Below, one piece after another: positions 27,706 through 36,409 of a DNA stretch of 64,000 nucleotides (position 1 is its first letter; the number at the start of each line of letters is the position of its first letter). The DNA is from an uncultured Pseudomonadales bacterium. Lineage in GTDB: Bacteria > Pseudomonadota > Gammaproteobacteria > Pseudomonadales > Pseudohongiellaceae. Under the pieces are notes generated by a model, which ran no database searches, was not told the origin of the DNA, and was given only the letters and a program-made list of their open reading frames with translations. Both the position numbers and the translations under genes were made by a program. The stretch covers positions 598,881 through 662,880 of the forward strand of contig CAMYOK010000002.1 in assembly GCA_947259995.1 (NCBI GenBank). Direction: 5' to 3'.

Positions 27706-29079
27706 ATGAAATTGTCCATGCCTTTAAGCACTCTGATTCTCACGCTTGTGTTCGCCGCCCCCCTGCACGCGCAGGCACCTATTAACGTGCCAGCATCTAG
27801 CCCCGCTCGCGTACATGCGCTGCCGACCCTAAGAGAGCAGGCGGTCGAGCAGCAGGCCTGGCTTGAGGCACGGCTTAATCGCGTGTTACCAGGGCTAATG
27901 GCTGAGTACGGCGTGGATATGTGGATACTGTCGATGCGCGAGTACGCCGAGGACCCAGTGTTCTGGTCGATCACATCGCCCACTACCTTTGCAGCGCGTC
28001 GCCGCTCCATCTATGTAATGACGCTGCAGCCAGACGGCAGCGTCGAACGGCTCGCGCTCGGCGGTAGCAGTCAGGGCGGGATGTTTGAAGCCTTCCGCTC
28101 AAGCCGGCCCGCGCCAACCCAAGATACCGGCGAACTGGTTGGTAACGAACAGTGGCGACTGCTGCGTGAATTGATCGAGGATCGCGACCCAAGCAATATT
28201 GCTCTTAATATCGATTCAGCATGGGCGTTTTCGGATGGTCTACACGCCGGTGAGCGTGAAGTACTCGAAGAGGCGCTTGGCCCATATGGTGAGCGTGTGG
28301 TGCGCGAGCCACGCTTGGCGTTGAATTACATTGCCCTGCGCCTGCCCAAGATGATGCCACGCTACCGCAAGATCATGGAGACTGTGCACGCCGTCATCTC
28401 ACAAGCTTTCTCTAACGCGGTGATCACGCCTGGTGAAACCACTACCGAAGATGTGATCTGGTGGATGCGCCAGCGCGTGCAGGAGTTAGGTTATCAGGTG
28501 TGGTTCCAACCCTCGGTGGATGTGTCACGCCAAGGCGAGGGTCGCATCAGCGGCGACACCGTCATACAGCCTGGTGACCTATTGTGGACAGACTTTGGTG
28601 TGGTAGCTATGAACCTGCACACCGATACACAACATCTTGGCTACGTGTTGAAACCGGGCGAGACGCAAGCGCCAGTCGGACTACAGCAATGCATCGCTGA
28701 TTCCAATCGCATGCAAGAGCTATTGCTAGAAGAGATGGAGCCTGGTCGCACAGGTAATGAGATTCTCGCAGCGACGCTAGCGCGCGTAAGCGGCGAGGGT
28801 ATCACCGGCACAGTGTACACTCATCCCATCGGTGATCACGGCCACGGTGCTGGGCCATTGATCGGGCGCTGGGATGGACAGGAAGGCGTACCCATTCGCG
28901 GCGACGAAGTGCTATTAGCATCGACCTGGCACTCTATCGAACTGCAGGCGACTAGGAATATTCCCGAGTGGGGCGGAGAACCGGCGAACTGCAGGCAGGA
29001 AGAGGAGGCTTATCTGGATGCTGACGGCGAGCGGCATTGGGTGTTTCGCCGCCAAACAGAGTTTCATTTGGTTTGGTAA
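27706..29079 (+). CDS. Secreted M24-family metallopeptidase (Xaa-Pro aminopeptidase-like)
   Basis: I use ATG 27706, which gives a clean signal peptide (LSTLILTLVFAAPLHAQ) and 457 residues; the longer frame from GTG 27679 has no ribosome-binding site. An N-terminal creatinase-like domain is followed by the pita-bread M24 domain. Candidate metal ligands are in WTDFGVVAMNLHTD (two Asp), HPIGDHGHGAG (His), WHSIELQ (Glu) and a final Glu in the C-terminal region. Members cleave X-Pro bonds or act on related amides. No operon partner is evident. Confidence 0.8.
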   Translation: MKLSMPLSTLILTLVFAAPLHAQAPINVPASSPARVHALPTLREQAVEQQAWLEARLNRVLPGLMAEYGVDMWILSMREYAEDPVFWSITSPTTFAARRRSIYVMTLQPDGSVERLALGGSSQGGMFEAFRSSRPAPTQDTGELVGNEQWRLLRELIEDRDPSNIALNIDSAWAFSDGLHAGEREVLEEALGPYGERVVREPRLALNYIALRLPKMMPRYRKIMETVHAVISQAFSNAVITPGETTTEDVIWWMRQRVQELGYQVWFQPSVDVSRQGEGRISGDTVIQPGDLLWTDFGVVAMNLHTDTQHLGYVLKPGETQAPVGLQQCIADSNRMQELLLEEMEPGRTGNEILAATLARVSGEGITGTVYTHPIGDHGHGAGPLIGRWDGQEGVPIRGDEVLLASTWHSIELQATRNIPEWGGEPANCRQEEEAYLDADGERHWVFRRQTEFHLVW

Positions 29080-29126
29080 TTCAATAGGGGTATCGACAAG
29101 TTAATCGCTATAAATCGACTCATTGT

Positions 29127-29645
29127 CTAGGAGGGATAAATAATTACAGAGCAAAGAAATACAGAGCTCAGCCAGAGAACGACTGTATAAAGCACCCGAT
29201 AAGAGACCAAATTTGATCGATAGACAAACACGGTCATAAGCACCAAATTCAAAGCAATGACCGCATAAAATGACAACGAGCTACCTTCCACTTTGAATAT
29301 CGATAGTGCAACTGTTGTGAAAAATATTGTTATTACGCTCCAAAAACTAAGCAAATTCAGATTCAGTGACAACACAGCCTTCCAGTCATCGGCTGTATAA
29401 AATATTCTTGTTAGAATTGTCCACACCAACAACAACACTACCATTGACACACTCACCTCAGTCATTCCGACATGTCTCATTGTAGGAATAAAAGTCAGAA
29501 ATGGAGTTGTGATGAGGACGTTGATGATCAATCCAAATGCTTGCGCCGGTGTTTGAATTTTTGCAGTATCTCGAAAATCCAGCAGCAGCACTTGCTCATA
29601 GGCTTTGAGCAATTCTAAAAGGCGTTTCTTTAATTCAAGTGCCAT
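29127..29645 (-). CDS. Conserved-looking inner-membrane protein of unknown function
   Basis: A 172-residue protein with a charged amphipathic N-terminus (residues 1-35) and about five hydrophobic helices to the end. I do not recognise the family; the layout resembles small Yip1-like membrane proteins, but this is not established. It lies 19 bases behind the secreted protein gene at 29665-30387 and probably forms a two-gene operon with it. No Shine-Dalgarno sequence is obvious at its start. Confidence 0.6.
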   Translation of the reverse strand: MALELKKRLLELLKAYEQVLLLDFRDTAKIQTPAQAFGLIINVLITTPFLTFIPTMRHVGMTEVSVSMVVLLLVWTILTRIFYTADDWKAVLSLNLNLLSFWSVITIFFTTVALSIFKVEGSSLSFYAVIALNLVLMTVFVYRSNLVSYRVLYTVVLWLSSVFLCSVIIYPS

Positions 29646-29664
29646 GAGAGTAAGCCAACCTATT

Positions 29665-30387
29665 TCACCGAGCCATGATTGAATCTGAATTTACGAAGTA
29701 AAATTTCAATACCTGCACACTGGGATTATTGCTCAGCGTTCCGCTAAACGAAGTAGTAACACTGAATACCTCACCTTGCTGAGGATAATTAGAATCTACT
29801 CGAATCCAAGACATTTGCGGCCTGCCGCCTTTTACTCGAAGCAGTCGTTCTGAAGCAATCGAATCTTGATTGGAATGCAGTTGTGCAATTCTGCCAACAA
29901 AACTATGTGACCTCTCGTTAGTGCTCCATAAAGCGGTATCGTGCCAACCAAAATATGGCCCGTAATCCGACAGCCCGGCATTCAGCTCATTTACATTGCT
30001 TAGATGAAATCTGAGGTAGCTATCCTTAGTAATCAAACCGGATGAAACCCAATTACCACGCCACCGGAACCATGGCGTCGACGTATTTCTAAACAGACTG
30101 ACTGGCTGATTCTCTATATATGCAGTGCGGACAAATAAAATTTGGTTTTGGCTTTCTGCGTAAGCTGGCACGCCAACATAAAAGTATATTTCACCGTCAT
30201 TGCGAGGCAATGGATATGGCGTATTTTCAGTGTTGGGTGAAAAATATTGCCAACTCCCGTTGACTGGAACGGCAATCTGATTGGTGTATTCAGCCAATCT
30301 TTCCGGTTGTGCGTAGGTGTAGCGGCCTATAGATAGTAGAACAAGAATTGCAAAGTAAGTGCTAAGATTTTTGTTGAAAGAGCTCAT
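29665..30387 (-). CDS. Secreted protein of unknown function
   Basis: A 240-residue protein with a signal peptide (TYFAILVLLSIGRYTYAQP). The mature part is rich in aromatics (SWQYFSPN, WFRWRGNW, YFGWHDTALW) and beta-strand-like, and I recognise no domain. The ATG is preceded by GGGAGGA. It is the first gene of a probable operon with the membrane protein that follows, and both may work at the cell surface. Confidence 0.6.
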   Translation of the reverse strand: MSSFNKNLSTYFAILVLLSIGRYTYAQPERLAEYTNQIAVPVNGSWQYFSPNTENTPYPLPRNDGEIYFYVGVPAYAESQNQILFVRTAYIENQPVSLFRNTSTPWFRWRGNWVSSGLITKDSYLRFHLSNVNELNAGLSDYGPYFGWHDTALWSTNERSHSFVGRIAQLHSNQDSIASERLLRVKGGRPQMSWIRVDSNYPQQGEVFSVTTSFSGTLSNNPSVQVLKFYFVNSDSIMAR

Positions 30388-31036
30388 ACGATCCTCCCTC
30401 AGTTCTTATTGTTAACACACCCTTACTAGCATACTGACGGTGTTTTATCAATACACCCCTCAAGATCTACAACCTACTTACTAGCATCCTCTGACTGCGG
30501 GAGCTTACCTGCAAGCGCCCCCTCGCCCCAGCAAGTAGCTACCTGCTTAAACTCACGTTATAACATATCACCTTCTAATTCAGTTGCCATACCTGGACCG
30601 ATAACTGCTCAGACTAACTCTCAGACCCCTCAATCTGGAGCTAAAGAGACTATCGTCACAGGAGATCGCATCGCGCCATGGCAGCGCTTTTACTCTCACT
30701 CGAGCTGGCTGATCAAATTTGGTTATTGAATGGCAAAGGTTCCCACTAGCAAGGAAAGGCGAAAGTCTCTCTCCGCCCGGGCTCTCTTGGGCACGCGCAT
30801 TCAAACCAACACATAAGAAAACTCACTACCATTAGCTTCTTGAACACTTGCAAGACACCTGCAATTAAACACGGTGAATATCAATATATGGAATTACCAG
30901 CGGCAGATACTAACTTACTAAGGAGCATTGTTGCCCCAAAGCTACGACTATTGCTCCACCTGCATGCAGAACCTATACTGGGGCCACAATAACAAGACGG
31001 TTTCATCAATTGCGTATTGAAAAATGAGAGGCAGCA
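30388..31036. other. Long gene-poor stretch with short repeats
   Basis: No supported gene is seen in 649 bases; a 74-residue minus-strand frame at 30580-30804 looks random in composition. CTTACTAGCAT occurs at 30422-30432 and again at 30477-30487. An 18-base near-palindrome with one mismatch lies at 30530-30547 (AGCAAGTAG/CTACCTGCT). The stretch may be decayed DNA. Confidence 0.45.
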
Positions 31037-31219
31037 ATGGATTTTCAAGTCACAGGCATACTAGGGTTTATTTGGCTTTGCATCGTTATTTGGGCAATTA
31101 TTAAGGTGGCCGGAAGTACTGCAGGCGGTTTGGCCAAACTGATTTGGATTCTTTTGCTGTTGTTTGTGCCTGTATTCGGTTTTATCGTTTGGTTCCTTTT
31201 TGGGCCAAAAGCACCTTAG
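31037..31219 (+). CDS. Small membrane protein with PLDc_N domain
   Basis: A 60-residue protein with two transmembrane helices. The second ends in LLFVPVFGFIVWFLFGPK, the signature of the phospholipase D-nuclease N-terminal (PLDc_N) domain that precedes cardiolipin synthases and also occurs as free small proteins. GAGAGG lies upstream of the ATG. There is no phospholipase domain next to it, so it is either a stand-alone member or all that is left of a larger gene. Confidence 0.75.
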   Translation: MDFQVTGILGFIWLCIVIWAIIKVAGSTAGGLAKLIWILLLLFVPVFGFIVWFLFGPKAP

Positions 31220-31459
31220 AGTCAAAATTTGCACTTCCCCCGGTATCAAACCGCTCGCACGCTTTGATCGACGCGATCGATCAGTTCGCTAAAGACAGTG
31301 GTCAATCAAGGCGGTTACTATTGTCCCTCCGTACTACCAGAGGCAACACACAAAATCCCTGGGCTCTATTTCGTGGGGCTAGATGATTTGGTGTCCCGAA
31401 ACACCTTCATCGAAGGCGTATTCACCACCAATCGTCGCGCTGGTGCACGTTGGGCCTAA
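31220..31459 (+). pseudogene. Probable remnant of a flavin/NAD(P)-type oxidoreductase C-terminus
   Basis: The frame ending at TAA 31457-31459 reads PEATHKIPGLYFVGLDD and then FIEGVFTTNRRAGARWA, which resembles the C-terminal end of FAD-dependent oxidoreductases. A stop lies just upstream in that frame, while the +1 frame before it reads HALIDAIDQFAKDSGQ, as if a frameshift had occurred near 31305. No start codon or ribosome-binding site is visible. I interpret it as a broken gene; the family assignment is tentative. Confidence 0.35.
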
Positions 31460-31481
31460 GTAGAGGAAAAAGGCGTTGGCC

Positions 31482-31661
31482 ATGGGCTATAAACCCTTGC
31501 TGCCAGTGACAGAAGATATGGGCATCAAGGGCAACATCATCACTCATGAATTCGTGGCGGCTAACCATGTTGACGTTAAGATAGAAGAAACCTCATGGCT
31601 AATCTCCGAACGGTTTGCCGATGCGTGCCAGGCGCTAGTTACTAAAGAGCGTGAGATGTGA
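31482..31661 (+). CDS. Short ORF of unknown function, possibly a gene fragment
   Basis: From ATG 31482 (or TTG 31476) 59 residues can be read, with GAGGAAAAAGG upstream. The amino-acid composition looks protein-like (FVAANHVDVKIEETSWLISERF), but I recognise no family. It directly follows the oxidoreductase remnant and may be part of the same decay zone. From here to 31912 no further gene is seen. Confidence 0.3.
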   Translation: MGYKPLLPVTEDMGIKGNIITHEFVAANHVDVKIEETSWLISERFADACQALVTKEREM

Positions 31662-31912
31662 ACCATTTCCTAATGACACACAGTTTTTCTTGAACTATTT
31701 AGTTGCGACCACTAGATGCAGCGTTTATAACCGTATTTATTAGTAACATCCGCACTACACATTCTAAGAAACAGAGGAAGTACAACTTTACTATAACACC
31801 TTCAAACTCTTAGCAAATGCTCTGTCTGCAGAAACCTTCTTGCAAGCAAACGCGATAACTAGCGAGATCTCTCTAGGTCTTGTAAAGCTAAATTTGAACG
31901 CCCCACAATTTT

Positions 31913-33643
31913 TTATGACAGGCGACTCAGCAATTTGCTTTGTAGAGAACAATCTTGTGCTAACCACGAAAAACTATAGCGCCCTTTACTACTGCGATGC
32001 CAAAACGAAAATTCTTTGGCAGGCAGCGCTCTAGATATGAGAAAGCCTTGCGCGAAGTCACACCCAGCATTTCGTAAGTAGATCAGAGTCTCTTCGTCCT
32101 CTACTCCCTCTGCCACCACTTTATAATTGAGTTTGTGTGCAAGCTCAATACTCGCGTCGACGATATGCTTGTTAGCTTCGTTGCTGCCCAGATCACCAAC
32201 AAATGACTGATCTATTTTTAGTAATGAAACAGGCAGTTTCTGTAGGTATTGCAGAGACGAATACCCTGTTCCGAAGTCGTCAATAGAGAGGGTGATACCT
32301 AGCTTTGCAAGTCTCGACAAAACCACTATGGCACCCTCTATGTCATTCATCAACGAATTTTCAGTAAGCTCTAACTCAAGACTCTCTCCAGTCAGACCGT
32401 GCTTTGCCAGAAGTGACCTTACTTGATATACGAAACTTGGCTGTGCCAGATTTTGAACAGAGATATTCACTGCCACTTTTATATCAATTCCACCTTTTTT
32501 AAACGATACTACCTCCTGTAATGATCTATCAATGGCGAATGCTGTTAGCTCTCCAATTAAAGTACTGCGCTCGGCCCTGGGAATAAACTTCACAGGAGGT
32601 ATATACCCAATCCTTGGATGATGCCACCTCATCAACGCTTCTGCATGTAGTATAGCGCCTGAATCCAATTCAATTTTTGGTTGAAAATGCATTTGCAAAT
32701 GCCCCTTGTGCAAGGCTTCATTCAAATCCCCTAATAGACGCAAATTCTCAGCAACTATTTCATCACTTTTTTTAGAAAGAAGAATAATTCGGGAAACCCT
32801 ATCAGTTTCAGCACGTAATGCAGCAGCTACTGCTCTTTGGATATAATACTCAGGTCGATTCAATATCTTGCTAAATTTTGCGCCACCAGTAAAAATATCC
32901 CCATGTAAGAGTAGCTTATTGCAGAAAAATGGATCTAGAAATATTTTTCGCAGCTTTCCGCAAAGGTAATCCAATTCTTGTTCTTTCTTTCCACGTAATA
33001 GAATTCCTAACTGATCAGGTCGAATCCGATAAACTACGCAGCCCAATGGAGCTTCTAGCTTAAACCTCTCGGACATCTGCAGGATGATTTTATCTAATGA
33101 CGACAAGCCAAAATGGCTCACTATTTCTTGAGCATTGGACAAATAGATCACTACGATACAGTGAGAAAAGGAACCTTTTTCACTCTCTTCAATAACCTTG
33201 AGCCGAGCTAGCTCTTCCTCTAATGCTGCATAATTTGACAACCCAGTAGCTCTATCAAGCTTCGCTTCCTTACGCTGAACTTTTATATTTCTTCTAATTG
33301 CATCGCTTGTCAGACCAACAACTATGCCGATCAAAGTATAGAACCCTGATCGGTAAAGCCAATGATACATTGCTTGAGGCTCTGCATTAACGAGATCTAA
33401 TGGGATAAAAGGCCCGATCATTAAGCCTCCAACAAGCGCCGTGAGCACCCCGCCCTTGCAACCAAAAATCACCGATGCTATGACTATTGGCAAGTACATC
33501 GCATTTGCAAAGACAAAGGTAGGCCCTGTGCTTAGCACTAAAAAATACACACTGACTAAGAGCGCAACAATGACTAGCACTGAAACCGCTCGCACACTAC
33601 GCCTATTTGATTCGATTGCACAGAGTAATTTTGTAGCGGCCAT
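31913..33643 (-). CDS. Membrane-bound c-di-GMP phosphodiesterase (degenerate GGDEF, intact EAL)
   Basis: A 576-residue protein with four or five N-terminal transmembrane helices (residues 18-125, MASE-like), a GGDEF-type domain (about 130-290) and an EAL domain (about 305-560). The GGDEF signature position reads PDQLG (209-213), so cyclase activity is not expected. The EAL domain keeps E335-A-L337, AVNIS, ELTE, DDFGTGYSSL, KIDQSF, EGVED and QGF, which supports hydrolysis of c-di-GMP. It is divergent from a LysR gene that may control it. Being about 8 kb from the pel operon, it is a candidate negative regulator of PelD, although this is inference. Confidence 0.9.
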   Translation of the reverse strand: MAATKLLCAIESNRRSVRAVSVLVIVALLVSVYFLVLSTGPTFVFANAMYLPIVIASVIFGCKGGVLTALVGGLMIGPFIPLDLVNAEPQAMYHWLYRSGFYTLIGIVVGLTSDAIRRNIKVQRKEAKLDRATGLSNYAALEEELARLKVIEESEKGSFSHCIVVIYLSNAQEIVSHFGLSSLDKIILQMSERFKLEAPLGCVVYRIRPDQLGILLRGKKEQELDYLCGKLRKIFLDPFFCNKLLLHGDIFTGGAKFSKILNRPEYYIQRAVAAALRAETDRVSRIILLSKKSDEIVAENLRLLGDLNEALHKGHLQMHFQPKIELDSGAILHAEALMRWHHPRIGYIPPVKFIPRAERSTLIGELTAFAIDRSLQEVVSFKKGGIDIKVAVNISVQNLAQPSFVYQVRSLLAKHGLTGESLELELTENSLMNDIEGAIVVLSRLAKLGITLSIDDFGTGYSSLQYLQKLPVSLLKIDQSFVGDLGSNEANKHIVDASIELAHKLNYKVVAEGVEDEETLIYLRNAGCDFAQGFLISRALPAKEFSFWHRSSKGRYSFSWLAQDCSLQSKLLSRLS

Positions 33644-33928
33644 CCTTATGAATTCCTTTCAATTCCCCTATCGCCAAATTGCATAATCCAATCAATAGCC
33701 ACACAAATATTTCGTAGTCAAATATCTAAAAATAACAACTTTGAGCGATATCAACTTCGAACTTTCATGATTAATTGCTAGCCCAGTCAATACAATTGAC
33801 GGAGGGTAACTGCGATGTTTACAACTATTGCCATTTGCAACATATTACGAGTATCGTGGGCACTCTACTAACAAATACAGCCACGATAAATATCTATTTT
33901 CGCAATTATAGTTACGGTATTAGGGATA

Positions 33929-34825
33929 ATGAACAAATACATGGAAATGAAGACCTTCTGCGCTGTGGTCGAGAACGGCAGTTTTATAAAAGCTTCTGAA
34001 GCCTTATCATTATCGAAAACCGCGACATCGAGATATATTTCCGATTTAGAAGCTAGGCTTAATGTTCAACTCCTATTTCGATCAACCCGACGTATTTCCC
34101 TTACAGAAAGTGGTGAAATTTTTTATTCAAAATGCCGACGACTTTTATTTGAAATACATGAAGCAGAGAGCGAGGCTGTTTCCAACAGTGCCGAGCACAA
34201 TAGCAAAATACGCATAAATGCCCCCGTGAGTCTTGGAATGAAATATTTAGCTAAAACTTGGGGGCTTTTTTATAAGAAGAATCCAGATATTACTCTTGAT
34301 GTTATTCTTTCGAATCGCTTACCTGACTTAGACGACAATGATTTTGATCTCGCTATACGTATCGGGTGCCCCCCAAAGTCTACTTACTCAACTATAAAGT
34401 TGTTCACAACTCACTTAGTCTTATGCGCATCTCCGGACTATTTGAATCAACGAGGAATTCCTGGCACACCAAGAGAGCTAACCTCTCATGACACGATTAG
34501 TTCTAGTTATTGGCTCACCGGTAATGAATGGGTATTCAATGGAATAAAAGGCTCACTACCGGTCACCATCAATCCTTGGATACAGAGTAACAATAGCGAT
34601 ACTTGTGTGTCGTTGGCTTTAGGGGGCCATGGTGTTATTTGGCAACCTGAATTCATGGTAGCCTCAGAAATTTCAAGAGGTGAGTTGATACAGCTACTAC
34701 CCGAATACAGCAATATTGATATCGGGGTATACGCATTGCTTCCCAAAAAAAGACACACGTCGGAGAACACAAAAACTCTTTTGGATTTCTTAACTGAAGA
34801 CTTGAAAAACACGGCGACTGCTTGA
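33929..34825 (+). CDS. LysR-family transcriptional regulator
   Basis: A 298-residue regulator with the typical N-terminal winged helix (MKTFCAVVENGSFIKASEALSLSKTATSRYISDLEARL) and FRSTRRISLTESG linker. The effector-binding domain belongs to the CrgA/DmlR-like group (INAPVSLGMKYLAK, DLAIRIG). ATG 33929 is used, with AGGG very close; in-frame ATGs four and six codons later are possible. It is transcribed away from the EAL phosphodiesterase gene across 285 bases, the usual layout for a LysR regulator and its target. Confidence 0.9.
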   Translation: MNKYMEMKTFCAVVENGSFIKASEALSLSKTATSRYISDLEARLNVQLLFRSTRRISLTESGEIFYSKCRRLLFEIHEAESEAVSNSAEHNSKIRINAPVSLGMKYLAKTWGLFYKKNPDITLDVILSNRLPDLDDNDFDLAIRIGCPPKSTYSTIKLFTTHLVLCASPDYLNQRGIPGTPRELTSHDTISSSYWLTGNEWVFNGIKGSLPVTINPWIQSNNSDTCVSLALGGHGVIWQPEFMVASEISRGELIQLLPEYSNIDIGVYALLPKKRHTSENTKTLLDFLTEDLKNTATA

Positions 34826-35142
34826 CTGGGTCGAGGTGCGATTATTCTCTACGACGTGTTAGTTAGCGTAATTGAGCAGTATAAGCACAAGAATCTTTTG
34901 AGCTAATACAGGCGAAAAAACTCAGTTTCTTGGCTTTTTTCCTCTTTAACAAATCTCCCTAAAGCGCCGCAAACATTATACTTTTAATATCAAGACGTTA
35001 GAGGAATCTAACTAGTCAATTATGAGAGCTTATTTTGAAGCTACTTCCATGACTGCTACAGCCTTCCTAAAAACCTTAGCCAACACCTCACCCTGCAAGT
35101 CATAATAAACCCAACACCTAAACAGCTCGAAGGACTACTTGA
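34826..35142. other. Intergenic region between LysR and MscS genes
   Basis: No gene is seen in 317 bases. An A-run and a T-run around 34918-34940 (GAAAAAA...TTTTTTC) could form a weak AT-only hairpin that ends the lysR transcript, but it lacks a GC stem. The remainder is AT-rich and should contain the mscS promoter. Confidence 0.4.
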
Positions 35143-35994
35143 ATGAATGAAGACATCCAAGCATCAATAACAGATTTCACTGTTCCAGACACTGTCTGGA
35201 GCCTGCTCATTAGTACGGCCTTGCTGATCATTGGCGGCTTGGTAATTCGAGCTCTTATCGCGCGGTTCATTAAGCGCCAAGTCGACTCCCCAGACCTTCG
35301 CCGACGCTGGTTGGTGCAATCACGCAATGGCCTACTATTGCTGATGATCTTGGGGCTTGTACTAATCTGGGGTGAAGAGCTGCGTACCTTGGCCTTGTCA
35401 ATTGTGGCCATCGCGGTGGCTTTCGTGGTCGCCACTAAAGAACTGATCATGTGTATCACTGGCTCCATCCTCAAGGCCGGCGCAGGCTCATTTAGTATCG
35501 GCGACAGAATTCAAATCAAAGACTTCCGCGGTGATGTAATAGACCAAAACTTGCTGGCCACCACCATTCTAGAAGTAGGCCCTGGCAAACTGACACACCA
35601 ACGCACAGGTCGCATGGCGGTGATTCCTAACGCGTTATTTGTCTCTGAGCCAGTGATCAATGAAAGCTTTACTCACGACTACGTGCTGCACGTGTTCACC
35701 GTGCCTTTTAAGCGCGACGATGATTGGCGTGGGGCGCAAAAAGCGATTGTGGATGCGGCTAATAAACAATGTGCACCTTTCTTGGAGGAGGTCCGGCGTT
35801 ATATGAATCGTCTCAGTTCATCACGGGGCCTAGAGCCGCCTTCGGTAGCCCCCAGAGTGACGATGCAGGTGCCTGTTGCGGGCGAGGTCCACTTGATCGT
35901 GCGGGTTCCGACTAAATCTGGCCAACGCGGCGGTATTGAGCAAGCCATCATGGCCGAGGTCTTCAAGGACAACGACTATCTCCCCAAAGCCTAA
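35143..35994 (+). CDS. MscS-family mechanosensitive channel
   Basis: A 283-residue inner-membrane channel of the small-conductance type that releases solutes on osmotic downshock. Transmembrane helices lie at about residues 18-40, 67-82 and 85-115, the last being the pore-lining helix, followed by the beta domain (GAGSFSIGDRIQIKDFRGDVID) and IPNALFVSEPVINES. The C-terminal domain is short. AAGGA lies upstream of the ATG. It stands alone. Confidence 0.85.
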   Translation: MNEDIQASITDFTVPDTVWSLLISTALLIIGGLVIRALIARFIKRQVDSPDLRRRWLVQSRNGLLLLMILGLVLIWGEELRTLALSIVAIAVAFVVATKELIMCITGSILKAGAGSFSIGDRIQIKDFRGDVIDQNLLATTILEVGPGKLTHQRTGRMAVIPNALFVSEPVINESFTHDYVLHVFTVPFKRDDDWRGAQKAIVDAANKQCAPFLEEVRRYMNRLSSSRGLEPPSVAPRVTMQVPVAGEVHLIVRVPTKSGQRGGIEQAIMAEVFKDNDYLPKA

Positions 35995-36003
35995 CGCACC
36001 TCA

Positions 36004-36333
36004 CTAATTCGAAACGATCAAGTAATCTGACCCCTTGATTTTTTTACTTAGTTTGTGATTGAGACTGAATTCACAGGATCGGTATAGAAACTCTCGCGCC
36101 AACAGAACGCTCTCGCTGCGCCCGCCTAGTGCAACTGCGCCTACTGAGTGCCCATCACTAATATTCTCTGAGCCAGCACTCAGAGGCACTTGCAATGACA
36201 TTTTTCTGCTACTGGTTTTCACCGCATCAGGAGCGGGAGACATACAGAATTTCTGAGCAAAACTCTCCTCAATAACAACAACAAGGATGTAACTATGTGG
36301 CAAACTATTTGGTCGACCATTGCTTTTAGGCAA
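36004..36333 (-). CDS. Possible truncated secreted protein (orphan C-terminal region)
   Basis: A 109-residue frame from TTG 36333, with no good ribosome-binding site. The second half (KFCMSPAPDAVKT, SVGAVALGGRSESVLLAREF, LYRSCEFSLN) resembles the C-terminus of small exported proteins I have seen in gammaproteobacteria, but the N-terminal signal sequence is missing. It is likely a gene fragment rather than an intact gene. The rest of the 415-base gap up to 36409 carries the start region of the DUF885 gene. Confidence 0.35.
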   Translation of the reverse strand: MPKSNGRPNSLPHSYILVVVIEESFAQKFCMSPAPDAVKTSSRKMSLQVPLSAGSENISDGHSVGAVALGGRSESVLLAREFLYRSCEFSLNHKLSKKIKGSDYLIVSN

Positions 36334-36409
36334 GCGAACGGCGCAAGTGCAGATTGATTTTCAATTGCAGAGTATGATGACTGCTAATTCATTCAACAGG
36401 AGTAAGCCC

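Noticed and set aside
30580-30804. 74-residue minus-strand ORF as a gene
   Set aside because: No start signal, low-complexity Arg/Ser-rich composition, no family resemblance.
31840-32034. 64-residue plus-strand ORF
   Set aside because: Overlaps the 3' end of the EAL gene on the other strand and lacks a ribosome-binding site.
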